Source: Mycogone perniciosa
Lineage: Eukaryota; Ascomycota; Sordariomycetes; Hypocreales; Hypocreaceae
Direction: 5' to 3'
Length of the DNA: 64,000 nucleotides
NCBI GenBank assembly: GCA_025331125.1
Contig: JAOALB010000123.1
Span: forward strand, 1 to 64,000
Every line of letters begins with the position of its first letter. Position 1 is the first letter of the stretch. The translations under genes and the position numbers were made by a program. The notes under the pieces are model-generated. The model saw only the letters and a list, made by a program, of their open reading frames with translations. It did no database searches and had not been told where the DNA came from. Below are positions 9,900 through 19,892 of this stretch, piece by piece.

Positions 9900-11886
9900 T
9901 CATATCTCTTGCTCCTGTTGCCCGACGAGAGCGTCGTGTTCATCTTCATTTTCATCAATCAGAGTACTGTCCGCAGGTGGAAAGGTTGAGAATAGCAGCA
10001 CAGCCATGCCAACCACAGCAATTGCCTAAAACCAATAACAAGTCAGTATGAGAAGCGCTGTATACCATAGATATTGACTATGTTGACATACCGCGTTACA
10101 GAAAAAGGTAGCGTAGCCTTTGCCCATGCCAGCTAAGGTGGAAAACACAAACCCGAACAATCCCTGCGTCGCCAACCTGGCGATATTCTCTACGAGAGTG
10201 ACGGCATTGAGCGCGTCGGCGCGGTGCGATTCAGGACACATGTCTGTGATGACGCCCTTTGCTGCTGGGGCAGAACCGGAGCCGAAAGGGAGGAGAAATG
10301 CAGCTGCTCAGCGTTAGCTAACTATGAATTTGAAGGGAAGCCATGGAATTACCAAGGTAAATGTGCCATTTCTTGGTTGCGAATGCGGTTACAGTTGTGA
10401 GAGCTCCATCAATAACCAGACTCCACCTCAGGAAAACGAGGTCAAAGTGTCCAGCTTCGCGATCATGGCCATGGGCAGGAGGCTTCGTCGGCTCAACATC
10501 AGCTTGCTCCCCGGCTGCGGCATCGAACTCTCCAGGATTAGTCGGTAGTGTGGCGGGAGGTGGTGGCTCAGAGATGTCTTGGGGTGAGGGCATGGGAGTG
10601 CGCTTGACGAGGCTACGTCCGAGAGTGATAATACGCGGGAAGATGAGGATGAGGAAGATGCTTCGCATGAAGGCGAACTCGGACATGAGCCAACCGTTGT
10701 CAGCTTGATTGAAATCGAAGACCGCGGTCCCATACATTTGGATCAGAAGGGGAGCATAATCCGTAGCCAGCTGCATTCATCAGCGCCATGTATGAAAGTG
10801 GTCAAGTTCAGTTGAGCTTACCACTCCGAGAAAGATGCCAGCACAAAGTATGACGACACCATAGTGCCTCTTGATAGTACCATTGGACATGAGTAAGCGC
10901 TGTGGTGCAAGAATCTTTAATGGTGCGAAGAAGCCTGATACACCTCGCTGACCGGGTTTCTTCTTGTCGCTCATGGATTCGGAAGAGATGTAAGGAATAG
11001 CGAAGTGCACATATGTACCAGCGATGAGGAATGTGACGAAGGCGACATCAAACGGGGCGCGGATGTCAATTGCATCTCCAATCATACCGCCAGCCAAGTA
11101 TCCAATGCCTTGGCCCAGCATGAGGCTGCCTTGGAGCTTGCCAAAGACCGTCGTGCGCCTTGATGGTTCGACAAGTTCTCCAGCGATGATGTTGGACACA
11201 AGACTGAGGACGGTTAACACTGCCCCCGATGCGAACTGGGAGATACATACATGTAGCCGGCGGGTCCGCCTATGATAGTTATGAGTTGAGTGCTTTGAAT
11301 GATCAACATGCCGGTTCGTTTGCCAGCGTCGACGCCGAGGATCTGAGTGAGGACACGAATGGCGGGCACAAAGGTCTGGACCATGAGAGCAGCTCGGGGA
11401 CCGAATTTTTTCACGGTCCATCCGGCGACGAAAAGATTAAGCGTACCTATGGCCTCAATCATTAATCCTCTCATCTCTCACCTGTAAATCACGATCAGAT
11501 GGTTGAATGTGGGAGACATACCGCAGAGTGTAGTGCTCATGCCCAGAATACTGACCTGCGTGGCCATCCGCGCTGTGATTTCATCAAGACTGCATTTCTG
11601 TTCCGGCCCTTCATAAGGCGGATGCGTTTCGTAGTAATCGTCGCATACCATGAGATGAAACACATATAAAAGTCAATTGAACGGTTAGCTACACATGGAA
11701 TGCCTCCATAAGGCGAATCTAGCCGACGTACGGGACCTGGGTGTAGCTGAACGCCAGACAGATTATGAAGCCTGCGAACAGAATTCGATTCTCGACATCA
11801 AACACGCTGCTCAGACGCGCCTTCAGGCCCTTGCTGGTGGAGCCTTTGCGGCCTGGAATTAGTGGTGTCGTCTCATCAGTCGCCAT
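9900..11886 (-). CDS. MFS transporter, 12-TM type; first intron acceptor doubtful
   Basis: Exons on the minus strand are 11886-11732, about 11663-11522, 11446-11251, 11203-10822, 10770-10353, 10303-10092 and 10025-9900. Introns 2-6 are 47-75 bp with GT/AG ends, and every phase agrees. The product begins MATDETTPLIPG. Recognisable blocks are WTVKKFGPRAALMVQT, FGKLQGSLMLGQGIGYLAGG, LLIQMYGTAVFDF, FLLPFGSGSAPAAKG and DALNAVTLVENIARL, which I associate with a fungal MFS subfamily. A polar central loop is rich in Pro and acidic residues, and the tail is acidic and cytosolic. Odd point: between the donor at 11731 and the conserved VFHLMVCDDYY block (starting 11663), the only AG leads into stops in the needed frame. 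The first intron may therefore be mis-spliced and the allele may be impaired. The substrate is unknown. It is divergent from the Zn2Cys6 regulator, a common arrangement for co-regulated genes. Confidence 0.82.
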
Positions 11887-12201
11887 TGAGATGGAGCGGC
11901 GCGTAAACACTCTTCTTCCTGACTGCTAGTGGGACGGAAAGTGGCGAAGAAGACGTGTGTTGCGAAAGTCGACGTGACGATTCCGAGACCAGCGATCACG
12001 ACGCATTGCATCTAGCCGAACTCGGACCGCTGCATGAGTTCATTTTGTGGGCCATTACTCCGTACTTTGTACAGAGACAGGGGCATCTTGGCAATCGATC
12101 TGCAATATCTTGTTCGCTGCTTATTTTCAGCGGATGAACTTGAATGAGCGTTAACGTGGAAACAGAATTGGCCATCTTCGTCATTCAGAATAAGATAAGG
12201 C

Positions 12202-12376
12202 ATTAGCGATGTTGGCTATTGTGTTGAAGCATCTCACGAGCTGTGGCGCCAAGCTGGTCCGTGTCTGTGTCCACAGCTTCGTGATAATAGGCAAGATCCT
12301 CTCGAGGAGAAAATCTTCCGAAGCCCCAGGCTCCGCCAGAATGCGTCAACATGCGCAAGTCGTCGGTAGCAATAAA
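12202..12376 (-). pseudogene. Possible C-terminal exon relic of an unknown protein
   Basis: A 57-codon minus-strand frame ends in TAA. It has protein-like composition, including MLTHSGGAWGFGRFSPRED and YYHEAVDTDTDQLGATAREM, unlike the random frames around it. No intact start or upstream exon is visible. It could be the end of a lost gene or chance; I do not recognise the family. Confidence 0.25.
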
Positions 12377-13449
12377 TCAGGTAGATGAAATGGGTCTCAC
12401 ACATGAAAGTTGAGTCTATTCTATCAATTTTATGCACCGCTTCTCAAGCCATGACCGAGTAAACACTGTAATCAACAACTTGTCAAAGGATTATAAGGTA
12501 ATAGCAGTTAACCCAGCTCCATTCACGAAGGCTCGCCGATAAGTACACTTTTTTTCTGTCTAGAGCTCAGCCAGTGCCTAAAATTGCATGCACAAAATAC
12601 CACCCCATAACTCACATGGCGGAATTGAGAGCTGACGGCGACCGAGTTAGCAGCCTACCGTCAGTAAAATTTTAGTGGCTGAATCATTGATATCCAACAC
12701 GTAAATGAGACATTTGCTAGTCGTGTCGATTAGCTGAAGCTGTATGCAAGTACTAGTATAATGTGACATTCTGAGGAAGAGGGCGAATCTCCTCCGTACT
12801 CTCTACGGACGGAACTGAGCAGCCTTATTTAATGGAGCACTTGTACTTTTTAAGATCTTATATGTGGCAGCTTCGGGTACCAGTAGCCACCCTAGTGATA
12901 GCTTCACTAAGCCTCTATCTAATAATACTGGTATGTAAGAATCCGTCGATGTGGCCAATAGGAGTGTGGTCTAAGCTAGCAATTGATGGATGACATGAAG
13001 ATGGGAGATGCCAGCGGTTTAACACCTACAATTGGCCTTTGCAATCAACTTTCATCCCCCACACAAAACACATGAAGAGTCCTCAATTAGGTGCAATCCG
13101 ATACCTTGACCTATATTCAACCACCAATCACCCCGGATATCTTAGTTTATTTCTGACAGAAATCCATGTAAAATATACTAGGCGTTATTTGGATTAGAGG
13201 GAAACCTCACTGCCTTTCACGTTATTGCTAAGACATATAAATAGTCCTGCAGCACACGTGACTAACCGGATCACAGTCTTCCGCCCCTGTTAGTCTAAGA
13301 GAGAAACTCTCCATAATATCGGTCACTTCGCTTTCGAAAGAACCCCTGCCTTGCTGCTCAGTGTATGCAGGTCTAATTTTTTGTGATCCATTCACTCACG
13401 CAAGGCATACGGTGTGGAAGACTGTCTCCGATAAACAATGCCGTCACGA

Positions 13450-13457
13450 TATATAAA
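13450..13457 (+). promoter_or_regulatory. TATA box of the Zn2Cys6 regulator gene
   Basis: TATATAAA lies 51 bp upstream of ATG 13501, a plausible core-promoter placement. Confidence 0.5.
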
Positions 13458-13500
13458 CGCCGTATGTATTGATGGCCCACTGTTCACTCTGCTCCTGTGC

Positions 13501-15861
13501 ATGATGCAGGTGGATACTAATGTGCGCTATCAACGACAACAGTGTGACGAATGTCGACGTCGGAAATCAAGGGTAATAAAACATGATAATATTCTGTGAA
13601 GAGTGTTCTAGTGGTTGATATCTTGACATAGTGCTCCAAAACTCGACCTTCCTGTAGCTCATGTACGGAATACAAACTTGAGTGCTTATACAGTGGTAAC
13701 CCTGCTCGTACGCCTCTGACGAGGAAGTCAGTTAAAGATGCATCCAACTCAGTCATTCTGGAAAGCTTTGTAACCATCGACTAGGCATCTTACTTCAGTT
13801 GAACGAAAACTCCAGAGGCTTGAAAGCATCCTTCAAAATATAAGGCCGGATCTCGACTATGACCTCGATGACCCTGAAAGGCTGAAAGCTAATGGTGGGC
13901 AGCCAACGGAGTCGCAAGCACCAGAAACATCCGTTTCAAGTTCTGACTCTGACACCACTGACCTTGTCGGAGCAAAAACGACCGAGGCTCAAGTCTCTCG
14001 ACGTCCAGTCTCCAAGGACCGTCGTGTACCCTCCAGTGCCCCGCTCGCTCTACTACCTGAGGCAGTCCCCGAGGAAGCCAGTGGTTTTGACTGGCGGGAA
14101 AAGGACACACCATCAGCTGATAGTCCGTCTGATGGTATGGTTGCCCTTTTAGATGTCACTGGAACAGGATACATGGGTAAACAAATCCCTGATCTTCATT
14201 CACTCGGATGTGAAACTTACCCCGTCTGAATAGGTTCTAGTTCCAGTGTTGTCCTCCTTCGATCACTCAGGTTACTGGGTTGGGATATCCGTCTTCCCGA
14301 GGGCGAAGAACGAGATTTAGAAGACCGACAGGACTCAAGTCCGGTCCTTCTCCCCTTATCACAACAATTTGCTTCTCGGCACGTAATGAGCAGCTTGATC
14401 GATTCTTACTTCAATGTCTATCATATCTCATATCCCTTTGTTCACGAGACCACCTTTCGGGCCCAGTTCCACGAGGTTATCGCAAGATCATCCGGAGCAA
14501 CCTGGGACGCTCTTCTGAACGCTATCCTCGCGTTGGGAGCATGGATCTTGAATCCGGGAAACTCAGATTTCGACGATCATTTCTATAGAGAAGCCCTGAA
14601 GAGCCTTCAGCAGGTATCCATCCTAGAGTCTGGCAGTCTTCCACTTGTCCAGTCCCTGCTACTACTGAGCAATTACTCCCAGAAACGAAATAAGCCGAAC
14701 AGTGGTTGGCAGTTTTTGGGTCTTGCAACGAGAATGGCAGTCAGTTTAGGCCTGCATAGAGAGTTCCCCAGCTGGAAGGCTACGCTGCTTGAGCAAGAGA
14801 TGCGACGCCGAGTTTGGTGGGGTCTCTTCATCTTTGATAGCGGGGCCTCAATCACATTCGGACGACCCATTCTTCTACCTTCCTCTAGACAAATAGACGC
14901 AGGACTTCCCTTGAATGTGCCAGAAGAGGTTGGTTGAACCGTATTCAAGTCTTCATGCGTCGAGACTCATTTGATGACAGGAATTGACATCTTTCACAAC
15001 AAGTTTGCCGACCGATTCCAACACGGCGACAATTTACTCATGTTTATTGGCACAAGCTCAGTTCCATTTAATATCCAACCCAATTTACAATCGCATGATG
15101 TCAACGCCTGTTCTTACGGAAGAGGAAGTCAACAATTTATTGAAACCCTTGGATAGCTGGTTCAAAAATCTTCCATACTACATGAGAGACGAATCACGAG
15201 ATCCTGCCTCCCCCATGTTTTTCATCAACAAGAAACGCCTTTTCTGGAGATATTGGAATTTCAATATTGTCATACTTCGCCGCTTTTTCATGGACTGGGC
15301 TGTTAACAAAAGTCCCTCATCCGATGAAGGTGATTTACGAAACTCAAGAGAACTACTAGGTGCCCAATGTCTACAATATTCACATCTTACCATCCAGTCA
15401 ATCAAAGATACGGTCGATGGTGAGGTAGGAGCCCTAGGGACCTGGTACGGGCTGTAAGTGAAGGTAGACCATAATCCTGCGATCGCACTTCAAAACTAAA
15501 CTAGTTTAGGTACTTCCTCTTCCAAGCAGCTCTTATCCACTTAATCCACGTTCAAATGAGACCAGATCATCCGGATGCTCACTCTTCAAGCATAGATGTC
15601 GGTATAGTCAAGAACATTCTTGGGCACCTCGCGTCCAAAAGTGCCTATGCCAAGCGGCTATTGAGGTTGGTCGAGCAGATTGTACCAACGCAATATATAG
15701 ATAACACGGGTATTTTTGATGTCTTTATCAGACAGTCGGACCAGTCAAATGGGCCCACACCCATGATCGAGGACTATGCGGATCCTTCAGCTTGGGATTC
15801 ATGGTTATTCACCACTGGGAATGGGTGGAGTGAAGAGTTTGAATACCGAGAGACTGAGTAA
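13501..15861 (+). CDS. Zn2Cys6 binuclear-cluster transcription factor with fungal MHR domain
   Basis: Six exons give 692 aa: 13501-13572, 13632-13726, 13785-14176, 14234-14928, 14981-15453 and 15510-15861. All five introns are 52-59 bp and all phases agree. The N-terminal zinc cluster (residues 15-42) is CDEC-RRRKSR-C-SKTRPS-C-SS-C-TEYKLE-C, the canonical C-X2-C-X6-C-X6-C-X2-C-X6-C spacing, and intron 1 falls just before the third Cys. A linker and a coiled-coil-like VERKLQRLESILQ follow. The middle-homology (MHR) region starts near SLIDSYFNVYHISYPFVHE and includes GLATRMAVSLGLHRE and MRRRVWWGLFIFD. It is a nuclear DNA-binding regulator by family. Intron 2 uses donor 13727 and acceptor 13784, which restores the conserved PLTRKHL junction. 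It is divergent from the MFS gene and is followed by an SDR, so regulation of these neighbours is plausible but inferred. Confidence 0.93.
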
Positions 15862-16779
15862 CGGGTTGTAACTATATTCCTGAGCACTCTGAAAATTCTT
15901 GATATCATGTTGGCGCGCATGAACAGAGCTCTTTCTTGCAGATGCCGTGGAACTCCAACGTTGAGAATAGCTGCGGAATAAATGTCACAGAAATAGAGAT
16001 CGATTCGAGATATGATAATGGTGCCATCTTGCCCTGGCCGGGCGTACGGATAACATCGTGCCGGGAACGAAGCACTACTCCGTAACATTAGCCTAAATCT
16101 GAGCCCGGAGATCACTTTGAACTAGAGAAATGGACGACTGCTTCGTACAGGAGTACAAAGTAGTACTTATGGAGTATCCATATTAGAATCGATATTGATA
16201 AATATTAGTGTTTGCTCCTCTGGTCGCGGAGAGCCTCTCCGTTTGCAATTTTGGTGCCCGCCGTCACCTTGGCACCTTGCAGTTATCACACCATTTTCTC
16301 CTACTACACTCCGTAATATTGCTTTAATCACTCCATCAAGCATAAGCCTGCGTTTCCAATCGTTTCTCATGTCATTAGATGAAAGAAATTCCTCCTTGGG
16401 TAGCCATATTGGCATTTGGCTTGCCATTGATTCACTGGTTGTTTCCATACTGCTAGCTCCAAGGCCAGCGGACTGGGGTCTCCGTTCGCTAGCACGATTG
16501 AGACGGCCCGGACGACAGTCCCCCGAACCTCTAAAGCAGCCACTCCACAAAAGCCGGCCCCCAAAAGGGTGAACCTACGGGAACGTGGTCTTGTGATTGA
16601 CCAAAAGTTGGCGACTATAGGACGGAGGAGTAAGAGTCAGGGGAGATAAAACTCCAGACAAGTTTCACAGAAAACAACTGTGTTCAAGTCAAGCTAAATT
16701 ATATCGCCAGTCTGTCCTTATCATCCATTATCCAAGCATAGAGGAGAGACTCTGAAATCATCCCCTTGGGGCCTTCACC
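15862..16779. other. Intergenic stretch between regulator and SDR
   Basis: Two overlapping open frames of about 125 codons (plus 16195-16572, minus 16167-16550) show no family motif. The minus frame contains a protein-like segment with PIWLPKEEFLSSNDMRNDWK, which could be a relic. TACTCCGTA occurs at 16076-16084. The 3' part should hold the SDR promoter. Confidence 0.45.
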
Positions 16780-17664
16780 ATGGCCCCCTCTAACGAGCGC
16801 ACCGAACTCACTAATCGAGCCATTCCTTACATGACCCTCCTCCAAGACGGCCAAACATTCGCCGATAAAAATGCAGCACCACGAGACTCTGCAGCCGGGC
16901 GGTTCAGTCTATCTGGCAATGCCATCATTACGGGCGGTACGGGAGCCATTGGCATGGCAACTGCTCGCGCCATGCTCCAGCATGGCCTGCGGGGTGTCAT
17001 GATATTTGATATGGGTGTCGCCGCTTCACAGGATAAGCTGCGCACCCTCAGGGAAGAATTCCCTCACGCACAGATTGAGGCGCGCGAGGTGGATGTCACA
17101 AACGAGGAACAGGTGGCCAAGGGCACTGTGGATGCTATGTCGGTGCTGGGATCAGTAGATGCCCTGGTCTGTTTTGCTGGCATTGTAGGCTGCGTCCACG
17201 CTCTTGAGATGCCTGTCAGCCAGTGGAGAAAGATCCTTGATGTGAACACGACTGGATCATTCATCTGTGCTCAAGCAGCTGCGCGTCAGATGGTCGCGCA
17301 GGGCACCGGCGGCCGAATTGTTTTCACCGCGTCCATTTCTGCTCACGCCGTCAACTACCCACAACCACAAGTCGCTTATAATGTCAGTAAAGCTGGAGTC
17401 GTCATGATGAAGAATTCCCTCGCTGCTGAGTGGGCTCGATACGGCATCACTGTCAACAGTGTTAGCCCCGGCTATGTTGACACCATCTTAAATGCAGGAG
17501 AGGGGCTGGCGGAAGCACGACAGATGTGGGCTGACAGGAACCCAATGGGTCGCATGGCTCTCCCCGAGGAGATTGCTGGAGTCATTGTGATGATTGTGAG
17601 CAGGGCTGGTTCGTATCTTAATGGAGCAGATATTGTTGTTGATGGCGGTAGCACCGTCTTCTGA
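16780..17664 (+). CDS. Classical short-chain dehydrogenase/reductase (sugar/polyol-type SDR)
   Basis: Intronless, 294 aa. The N-terminal extension of about 45 residues is followed by a Rossmann fold. It has TGGTGAIG (51-58, cofactor glycine motif), CFAG (131-134, in place of NNAG), Asn156 in DVNTTG, Ser187, and YNVSK with Tyr200 and Lys204, so the catalytic Asn-Ser-Tyr-Lys tetrad is complete. SPGYVDT (229-235) and the C-terminal NGADIVVDGG are standard. The layout recalls fungal NADP-dependent xylulose/sorbose reductases or D-arabinitol dehydrogenases; the precise substrate is not determinable. FDMG after the second strand has an acidic residue where NAD-preferring enzymes usually do, so the cofactor is uncertain. 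Expected to be cytosolic. The start ATG 16780 is the first in frame and sits in a good context (CACCATGG). Confidence 0.94.
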   Translation: MAPSNERTELTNRAIPYMTLLQDGQTFADKNAAPRDSAAGRFSLSGNAIITGGTGAIGMATARAMLQHGLRGVMIFDMGVAASQDKLRTLREEFPHAQIEAREVDVTNEEQVAKGTVDAMSVLGSVDALVCFAGIVGCVHALEMPVSQWRKILDVNTTGSFICAQAAARQMVAQGTGGRIVFTASISAHAVNYPQPQVAYNVSKAGVVMMKNSLAAEWARYGITVNSVSPGYVDTILNAGEGLAEARQMWADRNPMGRMALPEEIAGVIVMIVSRAGSYLNGADIVVDGGSTVF

Positions 17665-18525
17665 TAGCCCTCTTGTCTGTTTGAAGCCGTATATATATTT
17701 TTTATCTCACAAAGGTAGACATTAAGTTTGCATTTCTGCCATTTGGATTCTCATAGTGACGTATATCTGAACCTTTCACTCCACTGCCAAATACAAGACA
17801 CATTCCTGGCTCGAACAAGCAATGGTGAAAGATCCACCTCGCAGACGCGCGAGGAACTTATTTGCCTCCCTCGGCTACTGATTGACCAATAGATATTGCG
17901 TGGCGGATGCCGATATAGCGGGGACAGAGGCGACGGCATGATTGAGTATCACTCAAGCCAGTTCTTGGCCACCGACAATGTAACAAGAGGAATCTGCCGT
18001 CGGCTCGGAACGCCCCGCAATTCTCAGCCCGCTCTATGCGCTGACAAAAAGTAGTAAAACACGAGGAAATCTATCAACTGGCGGCTCGTTGTAAAGATAC
18101 TGTTATAGTCATGATATATTTGACAGCGAGAGGATTGTTCAGCCATATGCTGAGTAAAAGTGGACAATAGGGAGAAGTATGCCATGCCGCCATTTGATCC
18201 TCATGGGGTGTAGCAATTGAAGACATAAGACAGACAAACGAAGGAGGGCCAAATAATGGAAGAAAATGGCTCATAGAACTGAGGAGCTGGTCAATGCCCT
18301 GTGGTGTAACCTACTCGTACGCCTTCGGCTCGATACACGGCCTTTGCCTCGATCCAAGTGGTCAGGCGACGCCTTTCTATGATGTCACACTCAATTCATT
18401 CATTGTCTTTCTCACCTTGAATAATGTCCTATATAAACCCTCCCGGTATGTATAATTGGGACGTAGTACGTACCCGTATTCATTATATTCGCTTCTCAAC
18501 CACCAACATCCCGAGCGCCATCAAC
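17665..18525. other. Intergenic stretch upstream of the flavoprotein relic
   Basis: No gene is seen. A TATA-like TATATAAA at 18430-18437 lies about 90 bp before the pseudogene ATG (18526), so the promoter may survive although the gene is broken. Confidence 0.5.
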
Positions 18526-19534
18526 ATGAACGATAGCTATGATTTGATCGTGATAGGCGCCGGTACGTCACATCATTCACCATTTATTCCATGATCTAAT
18601 GAATTCTTGAAGGTGTTTTCGGCCTTGCCGCAGCAAAGACTTGCATCCAACTGCATCCCGAGCACAGGACGCTTATCATTGAGGCAGAGAGCACTTGCGG
18701 CGGTGTTTGGTCGAAAGATAGGTTCTATAGCGGACTAAAGACGAAGTGAGCTTTTCCTAAGATTCATAGCCATTATATGACTTAACCAGTTGTAAACAAT
18801 ACCCTTTGTGGCGGATATGAGCTCCCCGACATTCCTCTATCCGAGGAAGCCTATGGTGTAAAACATGGCCAGCATATTCCGGGAGACGTCTTGAACCGCT
18901 ACTTAACCGACTGTGCCGGAAGGCGATTGGAACATTCAAGTCTCAGCTGTTTCTGAACAGGGTGGCTCGTCACGACAAATTCTCCATGCTACCAAGCTGA
19001 TCATCGCTGCAGGAGTGGTATCTCATCCCAACATTCCCAGTTATCCCGGGTAGGAGACTTTCACTCCACCGTTCTTTCACGCCAAGGAACTCTGTGCCCG
19101 CAAAGAAACCATCGAGTCTTCAAAGAAAGTCGTCGTCCTCGGGGGTGGGAAGTCAGCATACGACGGTGCTTACGCCTTTGCGATGGGTGCTAATGCTCAA
19201 GTGGACATGGTAATTCGACCAACTGGGAAAGGTCCACGTTGGATTGTCCCAGCATATGTGACGCCGTTGAAGAAAATGATTGAAGGGCTCGTCAACACGA
19301 GGATCATTACGTTATTCACACCTTGTCCCCGGGGCGTCGAAGATGGCTTTGTGAGGACGCGGAACTTTCTCCACCGCACTGCTGCCGGGCGATTCTTTGT
19401 CAAGAAATTCTGGGGTCTCCTGAGCTTCATCCTCCTCAAGGAGCAAGGATACAACGATCCCGCAGTGTCCAAGTTGAGGCCGTGGCAGCCCGATTTCTTC
19501 TGGGCCAGTAGCCACGAGGCGATTCATAATTACC
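18526..19534 (+). pseudogene. Flavin-containing monooxygenase pseudogene, truncated by LTR insertion
   Basis: ATG 18526 opens with MNDSYDLIVIGAG, an FAD Rossmann motif split by an intron (donor GTACGT at 18562, acceptor TTGAAG) exactly inside GAG|VFGLAAAKT. The next blocks are GGVWSKDRFYSGLKT, a second intron whose acceptor does not restore the family frame, YELPDIPLSEEAYGVKHGQ, then a jump and frame change to LIIAAGVVSHPNIPSYPG. About 40 expected residues are missing at the jump. A premature TAG follows at 19051-19053, then VVVLGGGKSAYD (NADPH-binding motif) and the fragment to EAIHNYL. The reading ends where the gypsy LTR begins; the LTR supplies the terminating TGA. The C-terminal third is absent and is not found after the transposon block. 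Function is lost. Confidence 0.88.
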
Positions 19535-19892
19535 TGTGACGATCCGGGTTTATTCTCAAGGGATAAACCGAGGTTCATGGGTTTATATTGACAGAGAGGT
19601 TAAGGATAAATACTAAGCAGGGTAGCATAGTTACAATTCTATAGAACAGGCGGTTCTAGTGAATATAATTATTAACGACTATTTAAGTAACTATATTAAA
19701 TAATCGTGGCTTATCTAGTCTTATATATAAAGGAGATATACTAAGGACCGACTGCCTTTAAGTTGTAGACAGATCCTCTAAAAGCGCAGACTATAATATA
19801 AGAACCAGGGACCGCGATCTGGCCATTAGTCTAGGTTATATATATTAATACATAATGTATATATATATAGGCTGCATATTCAGGTCGTAATA
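19535..19892 (-). repeat. Left LTR of the gypsy composite
   Basis: It begins TGTGACGATCCGGG and ends near GGTCGTAATA, where a related copy ends GGGTCGTGACA. The first about 200 bp align by eye with the LTRs at 47978, 54238, 61556 and 63452. It is inserted directly into the flavoprotein pseudogene. Confidence 0.85.

Larger units (their letters stand above)
11887..13500. other. 1.6-kb divergent intergenic region (transporter / regulator)
   Basis: This probably acts as a shared regulatory region for the minus-strand MFS gene and the plus-strand regulator. TACTCCGTA occurs at 12056-12064 and a variant near 12796. A possible coding relic on the minus strand (12202-12376) is listed separately. No other gene is supported. 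Confidence 0.5.

Noticed and set aside
16167..16572. Overlapping 125-codon frames on both strands
   Set aside because: No recognisable family and no splice or promoter context. A relic is possible, but nothing decides between the strands.
3434..19534. Complete secondary-metabolite gene cluster
   Set aside because: A P450 relic, GST, MFS, regulator, SDR and flavoprotein relic are suggestive, but no polyketide, peptide or terpene synthase is in the window and unrelated genes are interspersed.
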